64,000 nucleotides of DNA from Sporothrix humicola (GCA_021396245.1 WNYE01000044.1:124001-188000); one strand, 5' to 3'; counted from the first letter of the stretch, positions 22,002 to 33,422 are shown. The notes: generated by a model from the sequence alone, not told the origin. Numbers and translations are program-made.

Positions 22002-22778
22002 GGACGGCCGATGATGTGTCCCTTCCCTCATCCCGTAAGTTCCAGTCACGCTTGCCAAGACAGGAAAAGCACCCAACAGACTCACACAGAAGTACAACAC
22101 AAGTCATGCCCCTTCACCTTCCTCCACGGAGCTTCTCCCGCGTGAAGTTTATGGTCGTGGTCTAGCCAGGCCTTCCTACTGGAGCTTCCCCCATTCAGTC
22201 TCTTTTTTGCTCTCTTTACTTAATCATCTCGATCTCTAGGAAACACGTCTAACAGTGGGCATACGAGAATGTATGCGATAGGAAGGGAAAGAAGATTGAA
22301 GCCGTAAAAATAACAAAAGAACCGCAAAACGGACAGCACGGACAAAAGTCAATTCGGTTTCTGCCCCTGCATGCCTTTCCGGCTGCGTCGTATTTTTTGG
22401 CTGCACTGTGTTCCGTACCGGAGCATATGGTACGGATTGCGGAGCTAGGACGCGAGTATCTTGTATCCTACCTCTTTCTTACAGAAGCTCACAAGCCACA
22501 GACCAACTGCAAAAAAAAAGAAGGTGCGATCCATCGACTCAATGGGGCGGCAGAGTAAATGGCCGCAATGGGCACTAAATGAGTACCAAACAATAACGGT
22601 AAGGAAGGAGACTGGTAAATAATAACAAATCCAAAAAGAGCCCGGTTCGCCTGGTAAAGAGGGAAAGAGCGGCCAAGACCGCAGGTAGCTATTTCGAACG
22701 GCCCAGACCTTCACCCCCGTTCCTCCCCAAAAGCCACAGAATCTGGCTCACTGTAATCTGCTGCAACAACCGGAGCGA

Positions 22779-22793
22779 CCCCCCCCCCCCCCC
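22779..22793. repeat. Homopolymer C run, 15 bases
   Basis: Fifteen C in a row, 1.4 kb upstream of the kinase start. Runs of this kind are rare in fungal DNA; the G-rich strand can form a quadruplex, the C-rich strand an i-motif. It may also be a sequencing-sensitive site. Confidence 0.85.
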
Positions 22794-24178
22794 TCGAGCC
22801 TTACCTGACTTGTGTTCCGTTTCGATTGTCATCAAAACAGTCCTCTTCTCGAACGAAGAGGTCTTTTTTCCTCTTTAGCTCACATTAAAGCCTGCCTCGT
22901 GGCTGTCACCTTTTTTCTGTTTCTTGCGCTGGAGGCGTTTTATTGATTTTGTTTCTGCATCGTAGGCCGCTCTTTCCTTTTACAATCCCGTGCCTTTCCT
23001 CATTTCTTTCATTCTCTCGTCTCTTTTCCTTTGCTCCTTCCTGGGACGCACAACGGTCGCTCAAGACGCGCAGCTTCATACGTCCTCAACGCTACAATTG
23101 GAAGCTGCTGTGCCCTCATCTCTTGTTCCTTCCTCCCTTCACTCTCCTTCCAGCAAGACACAACGCCTTCTGCTTCAGCTCGCCCATGTGCGCTTTCCCA
23201 GACCTTTTCATATGGCTCTTGCTCTCTCCTCTGAGCTTTTCTACCTCTAGTCTCCCTTGGTCCTTCCCTTCGGGTGCTAGTCAACCTTAGCACCAACAAC
23301 CAACGGCGCCATTGTCTTTTTTTTTTACCCTTCTCTTTACCTCTTGTTCCCCTTCTCCAGTACCATGCGCCGGGTATCTTGTAGCTGGTAGTGGCTGCAC
23401 CCCCTCGCTCTTTCCTCTCCGCTACCTCTCCGCTCGTTTTGAATTCGTACGCCCTCCTTCCCCCACATTCGCCTCTGGAAGCCTGGGCCAGACCAGCCCA
23501 TACATCCACCGTGCATTGGTCCTTCCTCGCCTACCGCTCCTGCCCGTTGGCTGACTTTGCCTTCCTGCCTTGCCTGGGTCTCTCTCATAAACAAGCACAC
23601 CCTTCTCTCCATCTCCCAAATCACGATTTGCTTTTTTTATGTTTTTGTCGTGTTTATTTCCGTTTCCCATCCATTGTTCATCCAGCATTCGCCAGCATTG
23701 CTCTGCATCGCCGCTTTATCACATTATTACAACAACCGCTTGCTTGATACACCTGCCCTTCTCCGCACGATCATCACCGTCGACCCCGGCTTATAGATCT
23801 TGGACTTGAACGTCGTCCAACAGCCTCAAAAAGCTAACTGGTTTTTCAGCCTCCTCCGGTCTCTACTGTTTTCGTCCGTATACTCGATTTTACTCTAGAA
23901 AGCACAATACACATAAGAATCAGAGTTGCCCTCTGATGTCGACTCACCGATCCCTATTTCCAACGCTTCCTTGCCGGCTCTCGTCCTCCGCTCCTTAGTG
24001 CCTCCTTTTACGGCTTTCCTATTCCTTTTATGCCTTCTCGACGTCCAGCTATTCTTTCCTTGGCAATTCCACCAGACTATTGAAACCAGAGACACCGCTC
24101 TGGCTCTCAGATATAGTATAAGCCAGCCGAATACCTCCTGCTACTGCATTGGCCTGGAGGGCTTTTGCACGCTTCTTC

Positions 24179-27100
24179 ATGCCTTTGGAGAACGAAACCA
24201 CCGGCCATCCCCTCGAACACTCCCGCTCCTCCAGCTCTTCCGCCACGAGGCCGTCCGCCGCTACATCAGTTAAGGAACATCTCCGTCTGAGCCGTGCAGC
24301 ACCCTCCGTTCCGACGTCAACACCCTCCGTCACATCTCCGACCGAGCATCCGTCGTCGCCCACTTCGACTTCTTCCTCGCTTTTCTCGTCTGTGCCCAGT
24401 CTTTCTTCCGTCTCGACCACCGCTTACCAGCCGGTCCCTGCGTGGATTACCTCTGAAATCAGCCGGAATGTGCTAGCACCCAGGCACGAGCTCCCAGGTT
24501 ACGCAGCAGCCGCTGACGCCGCGGTCCATTCCGCAAGAGGCGGTGCCTGTAGCGACGGAGGTGCATCTGGAGGAGAACTTGCCGACGTCGACACTCCCCG
24601 GGCCGGCAATTCTCACTCGCACCCCTCCTACCCGCATCCCTCGTCCTTTTTGAGACCACACGGCTTCCCTCTACCCATCCAACCTCGCCTGGCAACACCA
24701 CCCATTGGCCGGCCTCCTTTTCATCGCACCACCGCCCATCTACCCGACCGCCCAGCATCATCCTCGCGGTCAAAAATCATCAAGCCCTCCGACTTCAACC
24801 GGACCAACAAGAGCAATATCGACCTCGACGAGCAGGACGGATTAGACGGTCAAGACGGCATTCTGACGCCCGACGCATTCCTCACCCCGGCCGCCATGAT
24901 TGGTCGCCTTCGAGACGAGCACGAGCACGAGGTCGTTCGGAAACAGTTTCTTCCAAAGGGAAGTGTAAGCAAGGGCGCCATGGGGGATGCCGACTCTTCG
25001 TCGTCCCAGCCTAGCAGTCCTGAGGCCTCGGCTTCGGGTGCTCCGCAGCCAGCACCGTTCCCGACCCAAAACCCCGACCTTGTCGAGCTGCTTAACCAGG
25101 ACGACCGGCCAACATTTCTTGTCGATGCTAGCAGCGCCACAGAAAACGATCAGCCATGCGAGCCGTGGAAGGTTGTTTTTGCAAACACCGCCCTTCAAGC
25201 ATTGCCGTCCATTTTGTCAAAACTATCTGCTGAAAACACTTCCGTCTCTGTCGATGGTGACACGCTTGCTGAGTTCAAGGCTTGGGTGCTGAATCTTGCC
25301 ACAGAACCGGCTTCGAAACGGGACACTGCTTTGTTTGCCGGCTGGCGGTGGTCGGCGTCCACACTGCGTCGGCGCTTCCGTGTCATTAGGGGACTCGGCA
25401 CCGACAGCACAGTCCCGCCCTCGCCACCATCACCACTTGTAACAGAAGATGCCACCCCCGCCACGGAAATCAGCGAGCCTGTGTCCCTTGCCAAGGACCC
25501 TCTCCAGGATGGTTCTTTGGACACGTCTGCCCTCATTGTTGATGACGACAACACAGCTGCTGCCCCGACATCCATCGACCTCGGTGCCAGTTTGATTTCG
25601 ATACCGCCGGTTGAGGATGCCAAACCGTCATTTGACTGGACGCGCATTGCTGTGTCTGACGATATGCCAGTACACATTCGCTTTGCGAGATCGATCGACT
25701 GGGCATCTACACCCTTGGGTCCCATCGAACGCTGGCCTGGCGACCTTCGTACCATGGCCAATCTTGTTATGGGCAGCCCGCACCCGGCCGCTATGTACTG
25801 GGGCCCGTCCTATACCGCCATCTACAACGAGGCGTATACCTCGCTTGCTGGTCAAAAACATCCCCAGCTTATGGGCTCGCCGTACTCCAAAAGCTGGGCC
25901 GAAATCTGGGACGCCATGGAGCCCATTTTTCACAGCGCTTGGAATGCTGGCCAGGCCGTTCTCAAACAGGATAACCGCCTGTTCATTATGCGTCATGGCT
26001 TCCTCGAGGAGACGTTCTTCAACTGGTCGCTTGTGCCTCTGGTGGGAAGTGACGGCTCTGTTGTCGCCTTGTACAACCCGGCCTTTGAGAATACACGGCG
26101 TAAGGTCAACGAACGGCGTATGCTGACCTTGAACGAAGTGGGTGAAAAGACTGCCACGGCACAGACCATCCCCGATTTCTGGCAAGCCGCACGCGAAGGA
26201 CTCGAATACAACGAGTACGATGTCCCATTCGCCCTCATCTACTCCGTTGTCGGAAACAACAACAACAGTCATGATGACGACGAAAGCGATGTGTCGTCCA
26301 TCATGTCGAGCTCACTTCTCAACCCACCACAGGTCGTGCTGGAAAGCTCTCTCGGTGTTCCGCACGACCACCCAGCTGCCGTTCAGTCGCTGGATCTCCG
26401 GACAAGTGAAGAAGGCTTCGCACCGTATATGCGGCAGGCCATGTCATCATCCACCGGGAACATGCCGTCACCTGCGCTCTCTCCCGTGGTGTTGTCGGTT
26501 GAGAATGGCACACTCCCTACTCGGCTCCTGGCTGGTCTTCAGGGTGAGCGTGGCTTTGACGACCCCTGCCGTACCGTTGTCGTCTTCCCAGTGCAGCATC
26601 CCAGCGTCACGTCAGACTCGACCACCTCCTCCTTCTCCATCTCGGGATTTATTGTCATGGGCACCAACCCAAGACGCCCCTACAACAGAGACTACCGCCT
26701 ATTTGTGCATCTCCTGGCACGCCAACTCACGACATCGCTGGCGTCAGTGGTCCTGTACGAAGAAGAGGTGCGCCGTAGCCAGCGGGCGGCACGCAGGGCA
26801 GCACAGGATCGCCAGGAACTTTCACAGCAGCTGCAGATTCGTACACAGCAAGCTGTCGATAGCGAGAACCGGTTTATGCGCATGGCCGAGTTCACCCCGG
26901 TTGGCATGTTCGTCACAGATGGAACAGGCCGTATCACATACTGCAATGACATGTGGTGGGAGATCTCGCGCCACCCGCGCCAGAATATTGTCACATCGTC
27001 GCCGCCATCTAGCTCCTTGACTCCTGTCGAAGTCCCTGCGCCTTTAAGCGACGATGCCACCTCCATCTGGGGTACATGGATGGACAGTGTTCAGGAAGAG

Positions 27101-29203
27101 GACCAGCCCGAGCTGGCTGCAGTCTGGAACCGGCTTGTGCACGATAAGGTCATTGTCACACACGAGTTCCGCTTCAAGAACAACACAACCATCCAGACCG
27201 AAGGTGCCGAGCCCATCGAAACGACCACATGGGTCCTCCTTCGCGCATATCCTGAGAAGGACGATAACGGTGACCTCAAGGGCATCTTCGGATGTATCAC
27301 GGACATCTCTCAGCAGAAACTTGCCGAAGAGTTCCAGATCCAGCTTCGCAAGGAAGCCGTGGAGCACAAGCGCCAACAAGAGAACTTCATCGACATTACC
27401 AGCCACGAGATGCGAAACCCTTTGAGCGCTATCCTGCAGACTGTCGATGAGATCACAAGCACCATCACTGAGCTCCGGAACCAAGCTGCCAACGGAAACA
27501 TTGCCGACATCAACCGTGCTTTCGACAACATTCAGGAAGCCAGCAGTACTATCACACTCTGCACCAACCATCAAAAGCGCATTGTCGACGATGTTCTCAC
27601 GCTGTCCAAGCTCGACTCCCAGTTGCTTCCAGTGACACCAGTTGACGTGCAGCCTGTCATGGTCATTCGCGGCACACTAAAGATGTTCGAGGCTGAGCTC
27701 CTCGCTCACGACATCAACTGCACCTTCCGCATCCAGCCGTCATACCAAGAGCTTGTTGGTGTGGGCAATTGGTTGAGGCTCGATCCGTCGCGCCTAAACC
27801 AGGTGCTCATCAACCTGCTGACCAACTCGATCAAGTTCACACAATCCTGCGACGAGCGGTCCATTGTGATCTCTCTTGGTGCATCCGAAGGGCATTGCGA
27901 TCCTTCCGATAACGATGTGGCAAGTTCGATCACAGATATATCCTACCTGCCTAGCCGCCAAGACACTCCCGAGAACGCCGATGGACCTGACTGGGGTGAT
28001 GGCCAGTTGATTAACCTACACGTCGCTGTCTCCGACACTGGCAAGGGTCTCCAGGAGGACGAGAAGAACGAGCTGTTCCAGCACTTCTCGCAGACAGCGC
28101 CTCGGACACACGTCCGGTATGGCGGTTCTGGACTTGGTCTCTATATCTCTCGTAATCTCACAGAGCTGCAAGGCGGCCAGATCGGTGTGGCATCATCAAA
28201 GGACGAGGGCAGCACATTCGCCTTCTATGTCAAGTCTCGCAAGGTCGCGTCGACTCCGACTGGTGTCCAGCCTGGCGCATCGAACATCTCCGCGATCATT
28301 TCCGAGCCCCAGTCCCCGACTCACTCAACCGCCGTCATTGCATACTCCTCTAGTGGCCTCAAAGACGGCTCGGGCAATTGCAATTGCAGCACAACAATTG
28401 CGTCGACAGCCACCATGCTACCCCAGATCCCTTCGCCGCCTTTGATGATCGAGTCTCCACTGTTGCCTTCGGCATCGAGCCAACCGAGCACACAACAAGA
28501 CCCATCTTCCAAAGAGGTTGCCAAGCCTGCCCCCAACCCCATCATCAGCAACCACGCCGCTCCTCCTCCGGTCAAGCGAGTCACCGATAGCAGCACCAGC
28601 GCTTGGGGCGACCTGCCGACGCTAGACGTGCTTATTGTCGAGGACAACATCGTCAACCAGCGCGTGCTACAACGCCAACTCGACAAGTGTGGCAACCGGA
28701 CTATGGTGGCCAACCATGGCGGCGAGGCCCTGGAGATTCTTCTCGAGTTTGCCAAAAACGGAAAGCCGAAACCAGACGATGACAGTGCCGCCGGAAGCGA
28801 AACGATCACCATTCCCAAGACTCCCCTTGAAAGCACGAGTACCCCGACCACCCTGGCTCCAGCAAGCGCCTCGATGGCACGATCAGCTTCGGCCTCTTCT
28901 GGGAAGCAGCCACTTAGTTCGTGTGTCTCCATTGTCTTGTTGGATCTGGAAATGCCAGTCATGGACGGCATGACCTGTGCTCGTGCCATTCGTGCTCTGG
29001 AGCGGAGTGGCACACTCCCTGCTCATGTTCCCATCATTGCGGTCACAGCCTACGCCCGGCCTGAGCAGATCGAGGCAGCCCTGGCAGCCGGTATTGACGA
29101 TGTTATCTCCAAGCCATTCCGCCTCGCACAGTTGACGCCCAAGATCCAGGAGTTGGTGACGAAGTACCCCGTTCCCCAAGGTCCTGCACAAGAAGCGGCC
29201 TAG
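24179..29203 (+). CDS. Soluble hybrid histidine kinase, PAS-GAF-PAS-HisKA-HATPase-REC
   Basis: A 1674-residue uninterrupted frame; the ATG at 24179 is the first one in frame. Residues 1-480 are mostly low-complexity (Ser, Pro, Thr). A PAS-like sensor (about 485-650) shows WASTPLGPIERWP, YWGPSYTAIYNEAY and LEETFFNWSLVPL. A GAF-like region spans about 660-890 and a second PAS about 896-1045. The dimerisation helix carries FIDITSHEMRNPLSAI with phospho-accepting His1076. The ATPase part has the N box (DPSRLNQVLINLLTNS, from 1202), G1 (SDTGKG, 1285-1290), an F box (LFQHFS) and G2 (GGSGLGL, from 1315). The receiver starts at 1483 with VEDN, phospho-acceptor Asp1589 (LLDLEMPVMDG) and Lys1645. No membrane helix is seen, so the kinase is probably cytosolic and would feed the Ypd1-type phosphorelay. 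The fungal class is not assigned with confidence. Confidence 0.9.
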   Translation: MPLENETTGHPLEHSRSSSSSATRPSAATSVKEHLRLSRAAPSVPTSTPSVTSPTEHPSSPTSTSSSLFSSVPSLSSVSTTAYQPVPAWITSEISRNVLAPRHELPGYAAAADAAVHSARGGACSDGGASGGELADVDTPRAGNSHSHPSYPHPSSFLRPHGFPLPIQPRLATPPIGRPPFHRTTAHLPDRPASSSRSKIIKPSDFNRTNKSNIDLDEQDGLDGQDGILTPDAFLTPAAMIGRLRDEHEHEVVRKQFLPKGSVSKGAMGDADSSSSQPSSPEASASGAPQPAPFPTQNPDLVELLNQDDRPTFLVDASSATENDQPCEPWKVVFANTALQALPSILSKLSAENTSVSVDGDTLAEFKAWVLNLATEPASKRDTALFAGWRWSASTLRRRFRVIRGLGTDSTVPPSPPSPLVTEDATPATEISEPVSLAKDPLQDGSLDTSALIVDDDNTAAAPTSIDLGASLISIPPVEDAKPSFDWTRIAVSDDMPVHIRFARSIDWASTPLGPIERWPGDLRTMANLVMGSPHPAAMYWGPSYTAIYNEAYTSLAGQKHPQLMGSPYSKSWAEIWDAMEPIFHSAWNAGQAVLKQDNRLFIMRHGFLEETFFNWSLVPLVGSDGSVVALYNPAFENTRRKVNERRMLTLNEVGEKTATAQTIPDFWQAAREGLEYNEYDVPFALIYSVVGNNNNSHDDDESDVSSIMSSSLLNPPQVVLESSLGVPHDHPAAVQSLDLRTSEEGFAPYMRQAMSSSTGNMPSPALSPVVLSVENGTLPTRLLAGLQGERGFDDPCRTVVVFPVQHPSVTSDSTTSSFSISGFIVMGTNPRRPYNRDYRLFVHLLARQLTTSLASVVLYEEEVRRSQRAARRAAQDRQELSQQLQIRTQQAVDSENRFMRMAEFTPVGMFVTDGTGRITYCNDMWWEISRHPRQNIVTSSPPSSSLTPVEVPAPLSDDATSIWGTWMDSVQEEDQPELAAVWNRLVHDKVIVTHEFRFKNNTTIQTEGAEPIETTTWVLLRAYPEKDDNGDLKGIFGCITDISQQKLAEEFQIQLRKEAVEHKRQQENFIDITSHEMRNPLSAILQTVDEITSTITELRNQAANGNIADINRAFDNIQEASSTITLCTNHQKRIVDDVLTLSKLDSQLLPVTPVDVQPVMVIRGTLKMFEAELLAHDINCTFRIQPSYQELVGVGNWLRLDPSRLNQVLINLLTNSIKFTQSCDERSIVISLGASEGHCDPSDNDVASSITDISYLPSRQDTPENADGPDWGDGQLINLHVAVSDTGKGLQEDEKNELFQHFSQTAPRTHVRYGGSGLGLYISRNLTELQGGQIGVASSKDEGSTFAFYVKSRKVASTPTGVQPGASNISAIISEPQSPTHSTAVIAYSSSGLKDGSGNCNCSTTIASTATMLPQIPSPPLMIESPLLPSASSQPSTQQDPSSKEVAKPAPNPIISNHAAPPPVKRVTDSSTSAWGDLPTLDVLIVEDNIVNQRVLQRQLDKCGNRTMVANHGGEALEILLEFAKNGKPKPDDDSAAGSETITIPKTPLESTSTPTTLAPASASMARSASASSGKQPLSSCVSIVLLDLEMPVMDGMTCARAIRALERSGTLPAHVPIIAVTAYARPEQIEAALAAGIDDVISKPFRLAQLTPKIQELVTKYPVPQGPAQEAA

Positions 29204-30689
29204 ATAAAGGGTAGTTTGTTTTACATCTTCTCCCACTTCTCTTCTCTCTATCTTATTCTCCATTTTGAACTTTTTTCCCCCGTCACGGTGAATTAAATCG
29301 CCATCTTCTTTTCCTTTTTCTTTATATTTCTTTCCTTTTGTCTATTTTTGTCACCCAGCGAGCAAAGCGAATTCATTTGACGCTTACGACCAGGCGCCTT
29401 TGGGCATACACGAGATGGGTCAATGAACGGTGTCTTATTCTTTACTTTTCCTTTTTTTTTCTCTGTTGTTTTTTCTTGGCCAGGAACAGGGCGGATTTAG
29501 GTTGATCTAAAACAATATTGGCTCGGGTTTGCGAGATATTGGGGAAAGCCGCCAGATGCTCCCATTCTCATTCTGCTTCTTATTTGGGACAGCAATAATA
29601 CTTGGTGTTCTCGAGCGGGTCTATTTATAATGTTTTATGGCAAGCTAGATACCATGAATAGTATTCATTAGTCAACAACCAAATTTAAAATATTAATACT
29701 AGGAAAATAACATATACGATAACCTAATGTTGTGTTTATGTATTGTTTTGGGTTGTTGGCTTTTTGCCTTATGCCTTCTGCCTTCTGCCTTCTGCCTTTT
29801 GCCTTTTATTTATATTTTTCCTTTTCTTGTATTATTATTATCATTATTTTATAAAAAAAAGCAAGACATTGAGGTACATCCGTGTTTCGATTTACGGTGG
29901 TTTTTCTAAAAAAAAAAAAAAAAAAATTGGCAAATGAAAAACAAAACTTCACACTTCGATATCCTATTATTCCTTTAAAATACCAGAGATGATAAGCACA
30001 TCATGGAAGCGTTAGAAATAAATGGCCGCTGTTGCACAATAACCGCATTATTAATAGCATCCAGACATCTTGACCAAATAAGCAGGCAGAGCAAACAACA
30101 GAAAATACAAGTCTAGCTGTGGCAAATAAAACATTTTGCCATGGTAATAACAAGAGTCACGATCAAAAACAATGGGAGCGAAAGATATGCTATAATAGAA
30201 AGCAGTGGATGAATTATTATAGGTATGGTATGTATAGAGTATCTTGTATGCATGCGTATGCGTATACTTTTTTTTGTTGGTTTTGAAAGATGATTTTTTA
30301 ACGGAAAAGCAAAAACAGAAAAGAAAAAAGCAATCGAAAATGAAAGGCAATGGCAATGAATCGCCCTGGATCACGCGCAAGATCTTCGATGCTCCCGGGC
30401 CAGTCAAGACAAGGGAACTCAGAACGAAGCGGTGTCAAGGAACGTTCTTTTAAACAGGGTATCTTAAATGCAGAAACCGAACAACCCGAAACAAACGGCA
30501 AACAATGGGTATTAGATGCTTTAGGGCCCGCCTTTCCTTCTTTGATGGTTGTCGTAATTAATTGTCTTTCGTATGAAGACCGAGGGGAAATGGCGCGAGA
30601 ACGAAAAAAAGTTGCAAAACAACGAGTAGCCGTTAAATCATCAAATTGACTCATCACCGCCGTTTGAACAGCGAACCTGTGCGCGCATT
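29204..30689. other. Convergent intergenic, AT-rich
   Basis: About 1.5 kb shared by the 3' ends of the kinase and Meu6-like genes. It is clearly more AT-rich than the coding parts, with an AATAAA-like context, a TGCCTTC heptamer repeat (29766-29808) and a 19-base A run (29908-29926). No gene is seen. Confidence 0.6.
29766..29808. repeat. TGCCTTC-type heptamer tandem repeat
   Basis: About six slightly variable copies of a 7-bp unit (TGCCTTC or TGCCTTT) in the 3' flank of the kinase gene. It is a simple minisatellite with no sign of function. Confidence 0.8.
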
Positions 30690-32491
30690 CTATGCGGTGG
30701 CAGCGACAACAGGGGTGGCGGCGACGGCCTTAGGGACATCGGCGGCAGCCTCCTCGGCGGCGGCGGCAGCAGGGGCAGCAGCCTCAGCCTCAGCCTCGGC
30801 GGGAGCAGCAGCAGCAGGCTCCTCAGCAGCAGCAGCGGCCTCGGTCTCGGCGGGCTTCTCCTCAGCGGCGACAGCGGCAGCCTCCTCAGTCTTGGCGGGG
30901 CCAGGGGACTTGTCCTTGCGGCCCAGGCGGACGGTGTTGCGGAGACGAGAGAAGCCGGACGACTTCTTCTCACCCTCATCGTCCGACTTGTCCTTCTTGC
31001 CACCGAAGTTGAAGGGCAACGACGACTTGCGCTTGTCGCTCCTGACCTCCTTCTTGTCGCCGTTGGTAGTGGCGGCAGCGGCCTCAGGGGCGGCCTCAGT
31101 GGCAGCAGCGTCAGCAGCAGGGGCAACCTCGGCCGAGAGGGGCTCGGTGGCCTCGACGGCCGGGATCACGGGAGCGGTCTCCGAAACGGCAGCAGGCTCA
31201 GCGGGGACGTCCTTGGCAGGGGGGGCCGGGGCAGCCTCAGCCTCAACCTTCTTCTTGGAGAAGCCCAGGTTGCCGAAGATGCTGTTACGCTTGGTGACGG
31301 GGGGAGGAGTCTTGACCTCGGGGGCGGCGACAACAGGGGCCTCAACAGCCGGCTCGGCGGCAGCCTCAGCCTCAGCGGCAGGAGCCTCGACAGCAGGAGC
31401 AGCCTCGGCGGCGGGGGCCTCAACGGCAGCCTCCTCAGCGGCGGCAGCAGGAACAGCCTCGGCCTCCTTGGGAGCCTCAGCCTCAGCAGCGGCCTCCTTC
31501 TTCTCCTCCTTCTTCTCCTCCTTAGCAGCCTCCTTCTTGCCACCAATCAGGCTTCCGAAGATGGAAGTGCGCTTGCGAGAAGCAGAGCGGCGCTTGGGCT
31601 CCTCCTTCTTCTCCTCCTTGGGAGCTTCCTCCTTAGGGGCCTCCTCGGCGGGAGCGGCGGCGGCAGCAGCGACAATGGGCTCCTCAGCAGCAGGCTCGGC
31701 AGCCTTGGGAGCCTCCTCGGCCTTAGGAGCAGCCTCTTTCTTAGCAGGCTTCAGCGAGGCCAGGGTGGACTTGTAGGTCTCGCTCTCGGTGACGGTGCCA
31801 GCGAGCTCCTTGGCCTCGGCAATCTTGGCCTTGATCTGGGCAACCCAGTTGTCGCGGTCAGCGGCAGTGGGGGCCTTGAAGACGTGCTTGTGGCCCTTGG
31901 CAGTGAGCTGGAACTTGTTGGCGCCCTCGGTGGTAGGCTCAGAAGCATCGGCCTGTAAAAGCAATGTTAGACAATTTTGAGCGACAAACTAGGTTTTACG
32001 ACAATTATTTTGGATCGCTATTGTATACGTACCAGGTGGATGACACCGTGGGGCTTCTCGCCCTGCTTCTCGCCGTAGAAGAGGAGGCCCTTGCCGGTCT
32101 CAGAGGCCCACGAGACGACGTGGTGGGCAGTCTCAGTGACCTTCTCGGACTTGACGTAGGCAGCCAGGTCCTTGGGGGTCACAGCCTCCTTGGGGAACCA
32201 GAAGAACTTCTTGGTGTAGAGGAAGCTCTTGGGGAAGCCGGAGCCCTTGGCCTCGAGGATGCCCTCCTCGATAGGCTCGGCCTCCTTCTTGGGCTCCTCA
32301 GCGGCAGCCGGGGCCTCAGCAGCAGGCTCGGCAGCAGCCTCAGCAGCGGGGGCCTCAACTGCAGCAGCAGCGGGCTCAGCGGCGGCAGCCTCAGCAACAG
32401 GGGCCTCGACAGCGGCAGGGGCCTCGGCAACAGCCTCGGCGGCGGGGGCCTCAACGGCGGGGGCCTCAACGGGCTTCTGCTCTTCGGCCAT
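30690..32491 (-). CDS. Meu6-like PH-domain protein with Ala/Glu/Pro-rich tails
   Basis: Exons 32491-32033 and 31952-30690 (intron 80 bp, GTACGT...TACAG); product 573 residues. Residues 1-75 are made almost only of Ala, Glu, Pro and Val. A pleckstrin-homology-type domain follows (about 85-205): SFLYTKKFFWFPKEAV, HHVVSWASETGKGLLFYG, GVIHL|ADASE across the splice, and FKAPTAADRDNWVAQIK as the last helix. This is the pattern of the fungal Meu6-type PH family. The remaining 360 residues are again Ala/Glu/Pro-rich, interrupted by basic blocks (RRSASRKRTSIFGSLIGGK, TKRNSIFGNLGFSKKK, DKRKSSLPFNFGGKK) and a variant near RFRL-type SGFSRLRNTVRLGRK. Codon choice is narrow (GCC, GAG, AAG), as in strongly expressed fungal genes. 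S. pombe meu6 is raised in meiosis; the role here is not known. Confidence 0.8.
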
Positions 32492-32782
32492 TGCGACGGT
32501 TGTGGTGTTGGAACGGTTGGTAGACGTGAAAACGGGTTGTTATTTTTGAGATGAGAAGCTTTGTGGAAAGCTTTTCGATTTTTTTTTTATTCCGGAGAAA
32601 GGGTTCTGGGTATCTTGAGATTAGGGGTATCGAAGGGTATCTTTAGAAAGAAAAAGAAATACAAGACTATAATAAAATAGGGGTATCACAAGAGAAAATG
32701 GAAAGAAAAAGAAAAGGGAGTATTAGTGAAGGCGTTGTGCGTTGAACTGGTCAAGCTGCGTGAGGTCAAAAGAGAGAGGGTG

Positions 32783-32783
32783 A

Positions 32784-32808
<25 letters not shown>
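32783..32808. repeat. (GA)n microsatellite
   Basis: About 13 GA units, 290 bp upstream of the Meu6-like start. On that gene's coding strand it reads (TC)n, in line with the pyrimidine-rich leaders of this genome. Confidence 0.9.
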
Positions 32809-32815
<7 letters not shown>

Positions 32816-33422
32816 AGGAGAAAAAAAGAGGAAGAGAAGAGAAGAAAAGGGAAGAAAAGCAGAAGCATGAAGAAAAGGAAGGAAGGGTTATTTTAAAAGA
32901 ACAGGAAGGAGCAACGGAGGGCAAGAGCAACAGAGCAGGGACCCAGGCCCAAGGGGGGGAAGGGACCACCACGCAGGAGAGACACAAAGTGGTCTGGGTG
33001 GAGGAAGATCCGCCTGGGCAGCACGAAGTATTTTGTACACTTACACCTGATTGGCCGGGCAGCATAAACGTTGAATAAGGAAGGGGCACTTGGACCGCCT
33101 TTGATAGACGCTCTGTGGGTTTGAAAGGGAGCAAGGAGGGAAAGAGGGATGGAGGGATAGAGGCGTTGGGATGGCAAATGAGCAGCAACACCCACACACT
33201 CACAGGGCAAAGAGCAACCAACAACATGCAGCATGTGCAGCATGAGTTTCTCACCATGGGTAGATAGGGTGAATACTGCGTATTGAGAGGCTGCAAGACG
33301 CCATTAATGCCAATCGCGTTGTGGAATCCGTGGTGCTTGCCCGATCCTGCATTTTCGGTATCCATACTCTTCATCTTACGCCGTGGGACCCCTGGGGAGT
33401 TGCTGTTCACGATTCACGATAA

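Larger units (their letters stand above)
15918..24178. other. 8.3-kb gene-poor stretch upstream of the histidine kinase
   Basis: No coding gene is convincing here. The left end is the promoter side of the membrane-protein gene. CCAATCA boxes occur at about 16700 and 16970. A TATATAAATATA element lies at 17358-17369 with nothing clear behind it. Low-complexity parts are a run of GATCGAG words (about 18205-18262), CT-rich tracts at 18600-18680 and 19105-19150, and long homopolymers (listed separately). From about 22750 to 24150 the plus strand is strongly pyrimidine-rich, the typical look of a fungal promoter and 5' leader for the kinase gene. One unexplained open frame of 310 codons (18330-19262) is listed under findings. 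No tRNA, 5S rRNA or transposon signature was seen. Confidence 0.55.

Noticed and set aside
30646..31776. Long plus-strand frame (376 codons) of Ala, Ser and Gly
   Set aside because: Shadow of the Meu6-like gene: the Ala/Glu-rich repeats of the minus strand read as Ala/Ser-rich on the other strand.
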